Positions 21,773-35,183 of a stretch of DNA of 43,704 bases are shown here, piece after piece. Source of the stretch: Cristatella mucedo. Taxonomy: Eukaryota; Bryozoa; Phylactolaemata; Cristatellidae. Position 1 is the first letter of the stretch. Each line of letters starts with the position of its first letter. The position numbers and the translations under genes are program-made. The stretch spans positions 1 through 43,704 of the forward strand of contig WPIO01000448.1 in assembly GCA_009760855.2 (NCBI GenBank), given 5' to 3'. The notes under the pieces were generated by a model. That model had not been told where the DNA came from. It saw only the letters and a list, made by a program, of their open reading frames with translations, and ran no database searches.

Positions 21773-24700
21773 CATTTCGCACGTAAATAACACGTTTCGC
21801 ACGAGTTCGCAGCAGATCGCGGAATATGTAGAAACTTCGAATCTACATATAGGAGCGTGCGCTGGCTGGCAGCAGAGTGCTGCACCATGTTTAAAGCATT
21901 TCGCACGTAAATAACACGTTTCGCACGAGTTCGCAGCAGATCGCGGAATATGTAGAAACTTCGAATCTACATATCGGAGCGTGCGCTGGCTGGCAGCAGA
22001 GTGCTGCACCATGTTTAAAGCATTTCGCACGTAAATAACACATTTCGCACTAGTTCGCAGCAGATCGCGGAATATGTAGAAACTTCGAATCTACATATCG
22101 GAGCGTGCGCTGGCTGGCAGCAGAGTGCTGCACCATGTTTAAAGCATTTTTCGCACGTAACTAACACGTTTCGCACGAGTTCGCAGCAGATCGCGGAATA
22201 TGTAGAAACTTCGAATCTACATATCGGAGCGTGCGCTGGCTGGCAGCAGAGTGCTGCACCATGTTTAAAGCATTTCGCACGTAAATAACACGTTTCGCAC
22301 GAGTTCGCAGCAGATCGCGGAATATGTAGAAACTTCGAATCTACATATCGGAGCGTGCGCTGGCTGGCAGCAGAGTGCTGCACCATGTTTAAAGCATTTC
22401 GCACGTAAATAACACGTTTCGCACGAGTTCGCAGCAGATCGCGGAATATGTAGAAACTTCGAATCTACATATCGGAGCGTGCGCTGGCTGGCAGCAGAGT
22501 GCTGCACCATGTTTAAAGCATTTCGCACGTAAATAACACGTTTCGCACGAGTTCGCAGCAGATCGCGGAATATGTAGAAACTTCGAATCTACATATCGGA
22601 GCGTGCGCTGGCTGGCAGCAGAGTGCTGCACCATGTTTAAAGCATTTCGCACGTAAATAACACGTTTCGCACGAGTTCGCAGCAGATCGCGGAATATGTA
22701 GAAACTTCGAATCTACATATCGGAGCGTGCGCTGGCTGGCAGCAGAGTGCTGCACCATGTTTAAAGCATTTCGCACGTAAATAACACGTTTCGCACGAGT
22801 TCGCAGCAGATCGCGGAATATGTAGAAACTTCGAATCTACATATCGGAGCGTGCGCTGGCTGGCAGCAGAGTGCTGCACCATGTTTAAAGCATTTCGCAC
22901 GTAAATAACACGTTTCGCACGAGTTCGCAGCAGATCGCGGAATATGTAGAAACTTCGAATCTACATATCGGAGCGTGCGCTGGCTGGCAGCAGAGTGCTG
23001 CACCATGTTTAAAGCATTTCGCACGTAAATAACACGTTTCGCACGAGTTCGCAGCAGATCGCGGAATATGTAGAAACTTCGAATCTACATATCGGAGCGT
23101 GCGCTGGCTGGCAGCAGAGTGCTGCACCATGTTTAAAGCATTTCGCACGTAAATAACACGTTTCGCACGAGTTCGCAGCAGATCGCGGAATATGTAGAAA
23201 CTTCGAATCTACATATCGGAGCGTGCGCTGGCTGGCAGCAGAGTGCTGCACCATGTTTAAAGCATTTCGCACGTAAATAACACGTTTCGCACGAGTTCGC
23301 AGCAGATCGCGGAATATGTAGAAACTTCGAATCTACATATCGGAGCGTGTGCGCTGGCTGGCAGCAGAGTGCTGCACAATGTTTAAAGCATTTCGCACGT
23401 AAATAACACGTTTCGCACGAGTTCGCAGCAGATCGCGGAATATGTAGAAACTTCGAATCTACATATCGGAGCGTGCGCTGGCTGGCAGCAGAGTGCTGCA
23501 CCATGTTTAAAGCATTTCGCACGTAAATAACACATTTCGCACGAGTTCGCAGCAGATCGCGGAATATGTAGAAACTTCGAATCTACATATCGGAGCGTGT
23601 GCTGGCTGGCAGCAGAGTGCTGCACCATGTTTTAAGCATTTCGCACGTAAATAACACGTTTCGCACGAGTTCGCAGCAGATCGCGGAATATGTAGAAACT
23701 TCAAATCTACATATCGGAGCGTGCGCTGGCTGGCAGCAGAGTGCTGCACCATGTTTAAAGCATTTCGCACGTAAATAACACGTTTCGCACGAGTTCGCAG
23801 CAGATCGCGGAATATGTAGAAACTTCGAATCTACATATCGGAGCGTGCGCTGGCTGGCAGCAGAGTGCTGCACCATGTTTAAAGCATTTCGCACGTAAAT
23901 AACACGTTTCGCACGAGTTCGCAGCAGATCGCGGAATATGTAGAAACTTCGAATCTACATATCGGAGCGTGCGCTGGCTGGCAGCAGAGTGCTGCACCAT
24001 GTTTAAAGCATTTCGCACGTAAATAACACGTTTCGCACGAGTTCGCAGCAGATCGCGGAATATGTAGAAACTTCGAATCTACATATCGGAGCGTGCGCTG
24101 GCTGGCAGCAGAGTGCTGCACCATGTTTAAAGCATTTCGCACGTAAATAACACGTTTCGCACGAGTTCGCAGCAGATCGCGGAATATGTAGAAACTTCGA
24201 ATCTACATATCGGAGCGTGCGCTGGCTGGCAGCAGAGTGCTGCACCATGTTTAAAGCATTTCGCACGTAAATAACACGTTTCGCACGAGTTCGCAGCAGA
24301 TCGCGGAATATGTAGAAACTTCGAATCTACATATCGGAGCGTGCGCTGGCTGGCAGCAGAGTGCTGCACCATGTTTAAAGCATTTCGCACGTAAATAACA
24401 CGTTTCGCACGAGTTCGCAGCAGATCGCGGAATATGTAGAAACTTCGAATCTACATATCGGAGCGTGCGCTGGCTGGCAGCAGAGTGCTGCACCATGTTT
24501 TTAAGCATTTCGCACGTAAATAACACGTTTCGCACGAGTTCGCAGCAGATCGCGGAATATGTAGAAACTTCGAATCTACATATCGGAGCGTGCGCTGGCT
24601 GGCAGCAGAGTGCTGCACCATGTTTAAAGCATTTCGCACGTAAATAACACGTTTCGCACGAGTTCGCAGCAGATCGCGGAATATGTAGAAACTTCGAATC

Positions 24701-26868
24701 TACATATCGGAGCGTGCGCTGGCTGGCAGCAGAGTGCTGCACCTAGTTTTAAAGCATTTCGCACGTAAATAACACGTTTCGCACGAGTTCGCAGCAGATC
24801 GCGGAATATGTAGAAACTTCGAATCTACATATCGGAGCGTGCGCTGGCTGGCAGCAGAGTGCTGCACCATGTTTAAAGCATTTCGCACGTAAATAACACG
24901 TTTCGCACGAGTTCGCAGCAGATCGCGGAATATGTAGAAACTTCGAATCTACATATCGGAGCGTGCGCTGGCTGGCAGCAGAGTGCTGCACCATGTTTAA
25001 AGCATTTCGCACGTAAATAACACGTTTCGCACGAGTTCGCAGCAGATCGCGGAATATGTAGAAACTTCGAATCTACATATCGGAGCGTGCGCTGGCTGGC
25101 AGCAGAGAGCTGCACCATGTTTAAAGCATTTCGCACGTAAATAACACGTTTCGCACGAGTTCGCAGCAGATCGCGGAATATGTAGAAACTTCGAATCTAC
25201 ATATCGGAGCGTGCGCTGGCTGGCAGCAGAGTGCTGCACCATGTTTAAAGCATTTCGCACGTAAATAACACGTTTCGCACGAGTTCGCAGCAGATCGCGG
25301 AATATGTAGAAACTTCGAATCTACATATCGGAGCGTGCGCTGGCTGGCAGCAGAGTGCTGCACCATGTTTAAAGCATTTCGCACGTAAATAACACGTTTC
25401 GCACGAGTTCGCAGCAGATCGCGGAATATGTAGAAACTTCGAATCTACATATCGGAGCGTGCGCTGGCTGGCAGCAGAGTGCTGCACCATGTTTAAAGCA
25501 TTTCGCACGTAAATAACACGTTTCGCACGAGTTCGCAGCAGATCGCGGAATATGTAGAAACTTCGAATCTACATATCGGAGCGTGCGCTGGCTGGCAGCA
25601 GAGTGCTGCACCTAGTTTAAAGCATTTCGCACGTAAATAACACGTTTCGCACTACTTCGCAGCAGATCGCGGAATATGTAGAAACTTCGAATCTACATAT
25701 CGGAGCGTGCGCTGGCTGGCAGCAGAGTGCTGCACCATGTTTAAAAGCATTTCGCACGTAAATAACACGTTTCGCACGAGTTCGCAGCAGATCGCGGAAT
25801 ATGTAGAAAACTTCGAATCTACATATCGGAGCGTGCGCTGGCTGGCAGCAGAGTGCTGCACCATGTTTAAAGCATTTCGCACGTAAATAACACGTTTCGC
25901 ACGAGTTCGCAGCAGATCGCGGAATATGTAGAAACTTCGAATCTACATATCGGAGCGTGCGCTGGCTGGCAGCAGAGTGCTGCACCATGTTTAAAGCATT
26001 TCGCACGTAAATAACACACGTTTCGCACGAGTTCGCAGCAGATCGCGGAATATGTAGAAACTTCGAATCTACATATCGGAGCGTGCGCTGGCTGGCAGCA
26101 GAGTGCTGCACCATGTTTAAAGCATTTCGCACGTAAATAACACGTTTCGCACGAGTTCGCAGCAGATCGCGGAATATGTAGAAACTTCGAATCTACATAT
26201 CGGAGCGTGCGCTGGCTGGCAGCAGAGTGCTGCACTTGTTTAAAGCATTTCGCACGTAAATAACACGTTTCGCACTAGTTCGCAGCAGATCGCGGAATAT
26301 GTAGAAACTTCGAATCTACATATCGGAGCGTGCGCTGGCTGGCAGCAGAGTGCTGCTTCACCATGTTTAAAGCATTTCGCACGTAAATAACACGTTTCGC
26401 ACGAGTTCGCAGCAGATCGCGGAATATGTAGAAACTTCAAATCTACATATCGGAGCGTGCGCTGGCTGGCAGCAGAGTGCTGCCCCATGTTTAAAGCATT
26501 TCGCACGTAAATAACACGTTTCGCACGAGTTCGCAGCAGATCGCGGAATATGTAGAAACTTCGAATCTACATATCGGAGCGTGCGCTGGCTGGCAGCAGA
26601 GTGCTGCACCATGTTTAAAGCATTTCGCACGTAAATAACACGTTTCGCACGAGTTCGCAGCAGATCGCGGAATATGTAGAAACTTCGAATCTACATATCG
26701 GAGCGTGCGCTGGCTGGCAGCAGAGTGCTGCACCATGTTTAAAGCATTTCGCACGTAAATAACACGTTTCGCACGAGTTCGCAGCAGATCGCGGAATATG
26801 TAGAAACTTCGAATCTACATATCGGAGCGTGCGCTGGCTGGCAGCAGAGTGCTGCACCTAGTTTAAAG
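21773..26868. repeat. Near-consensus satellite block 7
   Basis: Forty-one units, the longest near-consensus block. The eight units covering 22271-23262 are perfect, and those from 23761 to 24380 are also consensus. Variants include GTAACTAAC with CATTTTTCG at 22145, GTGTGCGCTGG (+2) at 23263, TTTTTAAG before 24506, GAGAGCTGC at 25003, a T-like unit at 25623, AACACACG at 25997, TGCACTTG before 26246 and TGCTTCACC (+3) before 26373. No gene or transposon interrupts it. Confidence 0.93.
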
Positions 26869-27364
26869 CATTTCGCACGTAAATAACACGTTTCGCACTA
26901 CTTCGCAGCAGATCGCGGAATATGTAGAAACTTCGAATCTACATATCGGAGCGTGCGCTGGCTGGCAGCAGAGTGCTGCACCATGTTTAAAGCATTTCGC
27001 ACGTAAATAACACATTTCGCACGAGTTCGCAGCAGATCGCGGAATATGTAGAAACATCGAATCTACATATCGGAGCGTGTGCTGGCTGGCAGCAGAGTGC
27101 TGCACCATGTTTAAAGCATTTCGCACGTAAATAACACGTTTCGCACAAAATCGCAGCAGATCACGGAATATGTAAAAACTTCAAATCTACATTTCGGAGC
27201 GTGCGCTGGCTGGCAGCAGAGTGCTGCACCATGTTTAAAGCATTTCGCACTCGAATAACACATTTCGCACGAGTTCGCAGCAGATCGCTGAATATGTAGA
27301 AAGTTCAAATCTGCATGTCGGAGCGTGTGCTGGCTGGCAGCAGAGTGCTGCACCATGTTTAAAG
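26869..27364. repeat. Partial higher-order repeat copy (T-M-K'-L')
   Basis: Four diverged units in canonical order: T 26869 (CACCTAG, CACTACTTCG), M 26993 (CACATTT, AAACATCG, GTGTGCTGG), K' 27117 (CACAAAATCG, GATCACGG, CTTCAAATC, ACATTTCGG, but a consensus GCAGCAGAG end) and L' 27241 (CACTCGAATAACAC, CGCTGAATATG, GAAAGTTCAAATCTGCATG). Both last units have partly reverted to consensus, consistent with gene conversion or recombination. Confidence 0.85.
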
Positions 27365-30300
27365 CATTTCGCACGTAAATAACACGTTTCGCACGAGTTC
27401 GCAGCAGATCGCGGAATATGTAGAAACTTCGAATCTACATATCGGAGCGTGCGCTGGCTGGCAGCAGAGTGCTGCACCATGTTTAAAGCATCGCACGTAA
27501 ATAACACATTTCGCACGAGTTCGCAGCAGATCGCGGAATATGTAATCGAATCTACATATCGGAGCGTGTGCTGGCTGGCAGCAGAGTGCTGCACCATGTT
27601 TAAAGCATTTCGCACGTAAATAACACGTTTCGCACGAGTTCGCAGCAGATCGCGGAATATGTAGAAACTTCGAATCTACATATCGGAGCGTGCGCTGGCT
27701 GGCAGCAGAGTGCTGCACCATGTTTAAAGCATTTCGCACGTAAATAACACGTTTCGCACGAGTTCGCAGCAGATCGCGGAATATGTAGAAACTTCGAATC
27801 TACATATCGGAGCGTGCGCTGGCTGGCAGCAGAGTGCTGCACCATGTTTAAAGCATTTCGCACGTAAATAACACGTTTCGCACGAGTTCGCAGCAGATCG
27901 CGGAATATGTAGAAACTTCGAATCTACATATCGGAGCGTGCGCTGGCTGGCAGCAGAGTGCTGCACCATGTTTAAAGCATTTCGCACGTAAATAACACGT
28001 TTCGCACGAGTTCGCAGCAGATCGCGGAATATGTAGAAACTTCGAATCTACATATCGGAGCGTGCGCTGGCTGGCAGCAGAGTGCTGCACCATGTTTAAA
28101 GCATTTCGCACGTAAATAACACGTTTCGCACGAGTTCGCAGCAGATCGCGGAATATGTAGAAACTTCGAATCTACATATCGGAGCGTGCGCTGGCTGGCA
28201 GCAGAGTGCTGCACCATGTTTAAAGCATTTCGCACGTAAATAACACGTTTCGCACGAGTTCGCAGCAGATCGCGGAATATGTAGAAACTTCGAATCTACA
28301 TATCGGAGCGTGCGCTGGCTGGCAGCAGAGTGCTGCACCATGTTTAAAGCATTTCGCACGTAAATAACACGTTTCGCACGAGTTCGCAGCAGATCGCGGA
28401 ATATGTAGAAACTTCGAATCTACATATCGGAGCGTGCGCTGGCTGGCAGCAGAGTGCTGCACCATGTTTTGCATTTCGCACGTAAATAACACGTTTCGCA
28501 CGAGTTCGCAGCAGATCGCGGAATATGTAGAAACTTCGAATCTACATATCGGAGCGTGCGCTGGCTGGCAGCAGAGTGCTGCACCATGTTTAAAGCATTT
28601 CGCACGTAAATAACACGTTTCGCACGAGTTCGCAGCAGATCGCGGAATATGTAGAAACTTCGAATCTACATATCGGAGCGTGCGCTGGCTGGCAGCAGAG
28701 TGCTGCACCATGTTTAAAGCATTTCGCACGTAAATACACATTTCGCACGAGTTCGTAGCAGATTGCGGAATATGTAGAAACTTCGAATCTACATATCGGA
28801 GCGTGCGCTGGCTGGCAGCAGAGTGCTGCACCTAGTTTAAAGCATTTCGCACGTAAATAACACGTTTCGCACGAGTTCGCAGCAGATCGCGGAATATGTA
28901 GAAACTTCGAATCTACATATCGGAGCGTGCGCTGGCTGGCAGCAGAGTGCTGCACCATGTTTAAAGCATTTCGCACGTAAATAACACGTTTCGCACGAGT
29001 TCGCAGCAGATCGCGGAATATGTAGAAACTTCGAATCTACATATCGGAGCGTGCGCTGGCTGGCAGCAGAGTGCTGCACCATGTTTAAAGCATTTCGCAC
29101 GTAAATAACACGTTTCGCACGAGTTCGCAGCAGATCGCGGAATATGTAGAAACTTCGAATCTACATATCGGAGCGTGCGCTGGCTGGCAGCAGAGTGCTG
29201 CACCATGTTTAAAGCATTTCGCACGTAAATAACACGTTTCGCACGAGTTCGCAGCAGATCGCGGAATATGTAGAAACTTCGAATCTACATATCGGAGCGT
29301 GCGCTGGCTGGCAGCAGAGTGCTGAACCCTGTTTTAAAGCATTTCGCACGTAAATAACACGTTTCGCACGAGTTCGCAGCAGATTGCGGAATATGTAGAA
29401 ACTTCGAATCTACATATCGGAGCGTGCGCTGGCTGGCAGCAGAGTGCTGCACCATTTTTAAAGCATTTCGCACGTAAATAACACGTTTCGCACGAGTTCG
29501 CAGCAGATCGCGGAATATGTAGAAACTTCGAATCTACATATCGGAGCGTGTGCTGGCTGGCAGCAGAGTGCTGCACCATGTTTAAAGCATTTCGCACGTA
29601 AATAACACGTTTCGCACGAGTTCGCAGCAGATCGCGGAATATGTAGAAACTTCAAATCTACATATCGGAGCGTGCGCTGGCTGGCAGCAGAGTGCTGCAC
29701 CATGTTTTAAAGCATTTCGCACGTAAATAACACGTTTCGCACGAGTTCGCAGCAGATCGCGGAATATGTAGAAACTTCGAATCTACATATCGGAGCGTGC
29801 GCTGGCTGGCAGCAGAGTGCTGCACCATGTTTAAAGCATTTCGCACGTAAATAACACGTTTCGCACGAGTTCGCAGCAGATCGCGGAATATGTAGAAACT
29901 TCGAATCTACATATCGGAGCGTGCGCTGGCTGGCAGCAGAGTGCTGCACCATGTTTAAAGCATTTCGCACGTAAATAACACGTTTCGCACGAGTTCGCAG
30001 CAGATCGCGGAATATGTAGAAACTTCAAATCTACATATCGGAGCGTGCGCTGACTGGCAGCAGAGTGCTGCACCATGTTTAAAGCATTTCGCACCGAAAT
30101 AACACGTTTCGCACGAGTTCGCACCAGATCGCGGAATATGTAGAAACTTCGAATCTACATATCGGAGCGTGTGCGCTGGCTGGCAGCAGAGTGCTGCACC
30201 ATGTTTAAAGCATTTCGCACGTAAATAACACGTTTTTCGCACGAGTTCGCAGCAGATCGCGGAATATGTAGAAACTTCGAATCTACATATCGGAGCGTGC

Positions 30301-30710
30301 GCTGGCTGGCAGCAGAGTGCTGCACCTGTTTAAAGCATTTCGCACGTAAATAACACGTTTCGCACGAGTTCGCAGCAGATCGCGGAATATGTAGAAACTT
30401 CGAATCTACATATCGGAGCGTGCGCTGGCTGGCAGCAGAGTGCTGCACCATGTTTAAAGCATTTCGCACGTAAATAACACGTTTCGCACGAGTTCGCAGC
30501 AGATCGCGGAATATGTAGAAACTTCGAATCTACATATCGGAGCGTGTGCTGGCTGGCAGCAGAGTGCTGCACCTAGTTTTAAAGCATTTCGCACGTAAAT
30601 AACACGTTTTTCGCACGAGTTCGCAGCAGATCGCGGAATATGTAGAAACTTCGAATCTACATATCGGAGCGTGCGCTGGCTGGCAGCAGAGTGCTGCACC
30701 ATGTTTAAAG
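27365..30710. repeat. Near-consensus satellite block 8
   Basis: Twenty-seven units. The unit at 27489 is 117 bp (CATCGCACG, and GTAATCGAATC in place of GTAGAAACTTCGAATC). Units from 27606 to about 28460 are consensus. The unit at 28720 has GTAAATACAC and the rare TTCGTAGCAG plus GATTGCGG pair. The unit at 30085 has GCACCGAAATAAC and TTCGCACCAG. CACGTTTTTCG gains occur at 30211 and 30585. Confidence 0.9.
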
Positions 30711-31702
30711 CATTTCGCACGTAAATAACACGTTTCGCACGAGTTCGCAGCAGATCGCGGAATATGTAGAAACATCGAATCTACATATCGGAGCGTGCGC
30801 TGGCTGGCAGCAGAGTGCTGCACCATGTTTAAAGCATTTCGCACGTAAATAACACGTTTCGCACGAGTTCGCAGCAGATCGCGGAATATGTAGAAACTTC
30901 GAATCTACATATCGGAGCGTGCGCTGGCTGGCAGCAGAGTGCTGCACCTAGTTTAAAGCATTTCGCACGTAAATAACACGTTTCGCACTACTTCGCAGCA
31001 GATCGCGGAATATGTAGAAACTTCGAATCTACATATCGGAGCGTGCGCTGGCTGGCAGCAGAGTGCTGCACCATGTTTAAAGCATTTCGCACGTAAATAA
31101 CACATTTCGCACGAGTTCGCAGCAGATCGCGGAATATGTAGAAAGTTCAAATCTACATATCGGAGCGTGTGCTGGCTGGCAGCAGAGTGCTGCACCATGT
31201 TTAAAGCATTTCGCACGTAAATAACACGTTTCGCACGAGTTCGCAGCAGATCGCGGAATATGTAGAAACTTCGAATCTACATATCGGAGCGTGCGCTGGC
31301 TGGCAGCAGAGTGCTGCACCATGTTTAAAGCATTTCGCACGTAAATAACACATTTCGCACGAGTTCGCAGCAGATCGCGGAATATGTAGAAACTTCGAAT
31401 CTACATATCGGAGCGTGCGCTGGCTGGCAGCAGAGTGCTGCACCATGTTTAAAGCATTTCGCACGTAAATAACACGTTTCGCACTACTTCGCAGCAGATC
31501 GCGGAATATGTAGAAACTTCGAATCTACATATCGGAGCGTGCGCTGGCTGGCAGCAGAGTGCTGCACCTAGTTTAAAGCATTTCGCACGTAAATAACACG
31601 TTTCGCACGAGTTCGCAGCAGATCGCGGAATATGTAGAAACTTCGAATCTACATATCGGAGCGTGCGCTGGCTGGCAGCAGAGTGCTGCACCATGTTTAA
31701 AG
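30711..31702. repeat. Mixed block leading into higher-order copy 3
   Basis: Eight 124-bp units: A'-like 30711 (AAACATCG), consensus 30835, T 30959, an M/L hybrid at 31083 (CACATTT, GAAAGTTCAAATCTAC, GTGTGCTGG), 31207, CACATTT at 31331, a T-like unit at 31455 and 31579. The order A'-x-T-M' resembles the start of copies 2 to 4, so this may be an older, eroded copy. Confidence 0.72.
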
Positions 31703-33440
31703 CATTTCGCACGTAAATAACACGTTTCGCACGAGTTCGCAGCAGATCGCGGAATATGTAGAAACATCGAATCTACATATCGGAGCGTGCGCTGGCTGGC
31801 AGCAGAGTGCTGCACCATGTTTAAAGCATTTCGCACGTAAATAACACGTTTCGCACGAGTTCGCAGCAGATCGCGTAACATGTATAAACTTCGAATCTAC
31901 ATATCGGAGCCTGCGCTGGCTGGCAGCAGAGTGCTGAACCTAGTTTAAAGCATTTCGCACGTAAATAACACGTTTCGCACTACTTCCCAGCAGATCGCGG
32001 AATATGTAGAAACTTCGAATCCACATATCGGAGCGTACGCTGGCCGGCAGCAGAGTGCTGCACCATGTTTAAAGCATTTCACACGTAAATAACACATTTC
32101 GCACGAGTTCGCAGCAGATCGCGGAATACGTAGAAACATCGAATCTACATATCGGAGCGTGTGCTGGCTGGCAGCAGAGTGCTGCACCATGTTTAAAGCA
32201 TTTCGCACGTAAATAACACGTTTCGCACAAAATCGCAGTAGATCACGGAATATAAAAAAAAACTTCAAATCTACATTTGGGAGCGTGCGCTGGCTGGCAG
32301 AAAAGTGCTGCACCTTGTTTTGAGCATTTCGCACTCGAATAATACATTTCGCACGAGTTCGCAGCAGATCGCTAAATATCTAGAAAGTTCAAATCTGCTA
32401 GTCGGAGCGTGTGCTGGCTGGCAGCAGAGTGCTGCACCTTGTTTTGATTATTTCGCACTCGAATAACACATTTCGCACGAGTTCGCAGCAGATCGCTAAA
32501 TATTTAGAAAGTTCAAATCTGCATGTCGGAGCGTGTGCTGGCTGGCAGCAGAGTGATGCACCATGTTTAAAACATTTCGCACGTAAATAACACGTTTCGC
32601 ACGAGTTCGCAGCAGATCGCGGAATATGTAGAAACATCGAATCTACATATCGGAGCGTGCGCTGGCTGGCAGCAGAGTGCAGCACCATGTTTAAAGCATT
32701 TCGCACGTAAATAACACGTTTCGCACGAGTTCGCAGCAGATCGCGTAACATGTAGAAACTTCGAATCTACATATCGCAGCGTGCGCTGGCTGGCAGCACA
32801 GTGCTGCACCTAGTTTAAAGCATTTCGCACGTAAATAACACGTTTCGCACTACTTCGCAGCAGATCGCGGAATATGTAGAAACTTCGAATCTACATATCG
32901 GAGCGTGCGCTGGCTGGCAGCAGAGTGCTGCACCATGTTTAAAGCATTTCGCACGTAAATAACACATTTCGCACGAGTTCGCAGCAGATCGCGGAATATG
33001 TAGAAACATCGAATCTACATATCGGAGCGTGTGCTGGCTGGCAGCAGAGTGCTGCACCATGTTTAAAGCATTTCGCACGTAAATAACACGTTTCGCACAA
33101 AATCGCAGCAGATCGCGGAATATGTAAAAACTTCAAATCTACATTTGGGAGCGTGCGCTGGCTGGCAGAAAAGTGCTGCACCTTGTTTTGAGCATTTCGC
33201 ACTCGAATAATACATTTCGCACGAGTTCGCAGCAGATCGCTAAATATCTAGAAAGTTCAAATCTGCTAGTCGGAGCGTGTGCTGGCTGGCAGCAGAGTGC
33301 TGCACCATGTTTAAAACATTTCGCACGTAAATAACACGTTTCGCACGAGTTCGCAGCAGATCGCGGAATATGTAGAAACTTCGAATCCACATATCGGAGC
33401 GTACGCTGTCCGGCAGCAGAGTGCTGCACCATGTTTAAAG
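31703..33440. repeat. Higher-order repeat copy 3 (A'-B'-T-M-K-L-L2-A-B-T-M-K-L)
   Basis: Starts: A' 31703, B' 31827, T 31951, M 32075, K 32199, L 32325, L2 32449, A 32573, B 32697, T 32821, M 32945, K 33069, L 33193. The first twelve units differ from copy 2 at about ten places, for example GGAGCCTGCG for GGAGCTTGCG, TACTTCCCAG for TACTTCGCAG, CATTTCACAC for CATTTCGCAC, and a run of nine A in the K unit (+2). The final unit, at 33317, is not D: it begins like A (AAAACATTTCG) and ends like T (AATCCACATATC, GTACGCTGTCCGG). Confidence 0.9.
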
Positions 33441-35183
33441 CATTTCGCACGTAAATAACACATTTCGCACGAGTTCGCAGCAGATCGCGGAATATGTAGA
33501 AACTTCGAATCTACATATCGGAGCGTGCGCTGGCTGGCAGCAGAGTGCTGCACCATGTTTAAAGCATTTCGCACGTAAATAACACGTTTCGCACGAGTTC
33601 GCAGCAGATCGCGGAATATGTAGAAACTTCGAATCTACATATCGGAGCGTGCGCTGGCTGGCAGCAGAGTGCTGCACCATGTTTAAAGCATTTCGCACGT
33701 AAATAACACGTTTCGCACGAGTTCGCAGCAGATCGCGGAATATGTAGAAACTTCGAATCTACATATCGGAGCGTGCGCTGGCTGGCAGCAGAGTGCTGCA
33801 CCATGTTTAAAGCATTTCGCACGTAAATAACACATTTCGCACGAGTTCGCAGCAGATCGCGGAATATGTAGAAACTTCGAATCTACATATCGGAGCGTGC
33901 GCTGGCTGGCAGCAGAGTGCTGCACCATGTTTAAAGCATTTCGCACGTAAATAACACGTTTCGCACGAGTTCGCAGCAGATCGCGGAATATGTAGAAACT
34001 TCGAATCTACATATCGGAGCGTGCGCTGGCTGGCAGCAGAGTGCTGCACCATGTTTAAAGCATTTCGCACGTAAATAACACGTTTCGCACGAGTTCGCAG
34101 CAGATCGCGGAATATGTAGAAACTTCGAATCTACATATCGGAGCGTGCGCTGGCTGGCAGCAGAGTGCTGCACCATGTTTAAAGCATTTCGCACGTAAAT
34201 AACACGTTTCGCACGAGTTCGCAGCAGATCGCGGAATATGTAGAAACTTCGAATCTACATATCGGAGCGTGCGCTGGCTGGCAGCAGAGTGCTGCATCTA
34301 TGTTTAAAGCATTTCGCACGTAAATAACACGTTTCGCACGAGTTCGCAGCAGATCGCGGAATATGTAGAAACTTCGAATCTACATATCGGAGCGTGCGCT
34401 GGCTGGCAGCAGAGTGCTGCACCATGTTTAAAGCATTTCGCACGTAAATAACACATTTCGCACGAGTTCGCAGCAGATCGCGGAATATGTAGAAACTTCG
34501 AATCTACATATCGGAGCGTGCGCTGGCTGGCAGCAGAGTGCTGCACCATGTTTAAAGCATTTCGCACGTAAATAACACGTTTCGCACGAGTTCGCAGCAG
34601 ATCGCGGAATATGTAGAAACATCGAATCTACATATCGGAGCGTGCGCTGGCTGGCAGCAGAGTGCTGCACCATGTTTAAAGCATTTCGCACGTAAATAAC
34701 ACGTTTCGCACGAGTTCGCAGCAGATCGCGGAATATGTAGAAACTTCGAATCGACATATCGGAGCGTGCGCTGGCTGGCAGCAGAGTGCTGCACCATGTT
34801 TAAAGCATTTCGCACGTAAATAACACGTTTCGCACGAGTTCGCAGCAGATCGCGGAATATGTAAAAACTTCGAATCTACATATCGGAGCGTGCGCTGGCT
34901 GGCAGCAGAGTGCTGCACCATGTTTAAAGCATTTCGCACGTAAATAACACGTTTCGCACGAGTTCGCAGCAGATCGCGGAATATGTAGAAACTTCGAATC
35001 TACATATCGGAGCGTGTGCTGGCTGGCAGCAGCAGCAGAGTGCTGCACCATGTTTAAAGCATTTCGCACGTAAATAACACGTTTCGCACGAGTTCGCAGC
35101 AGATCGCGGAATATGTAGAAACTTCGAATCTACATATCGGAGCGTGTGCTGGCTGGCAGCAGAGTGCTGCACCATGTTTAAAG
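33441..35183. repeat. Near-consensus satellite block 9
   Basis: Fourteen units. Those at 33565, 33689, 33937 and 34061 are consensus. Single variants are CACATTT at 33441, 33813 and 34434, AAACATCG at 34558, AATCGACATAT at 34682, TGTAAAAAC at 34806 and GCATCTATG (+1) before 34310. The unit at 34930 carries the CAG triplet gain. Confidence 0.93.
35027..35038. repeat. CAG triplet expansion inside a monomer (four tandem CAG)
   Basis: The consensus GGCAGCAGAG has two CAG triplets; here there are four, so the unit at 34930 is 130 bp. The gain is exactly two triplets and lies in the GCAGCA arm of the short hairpin, a plausible slippage site. Confidence 0.9.
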
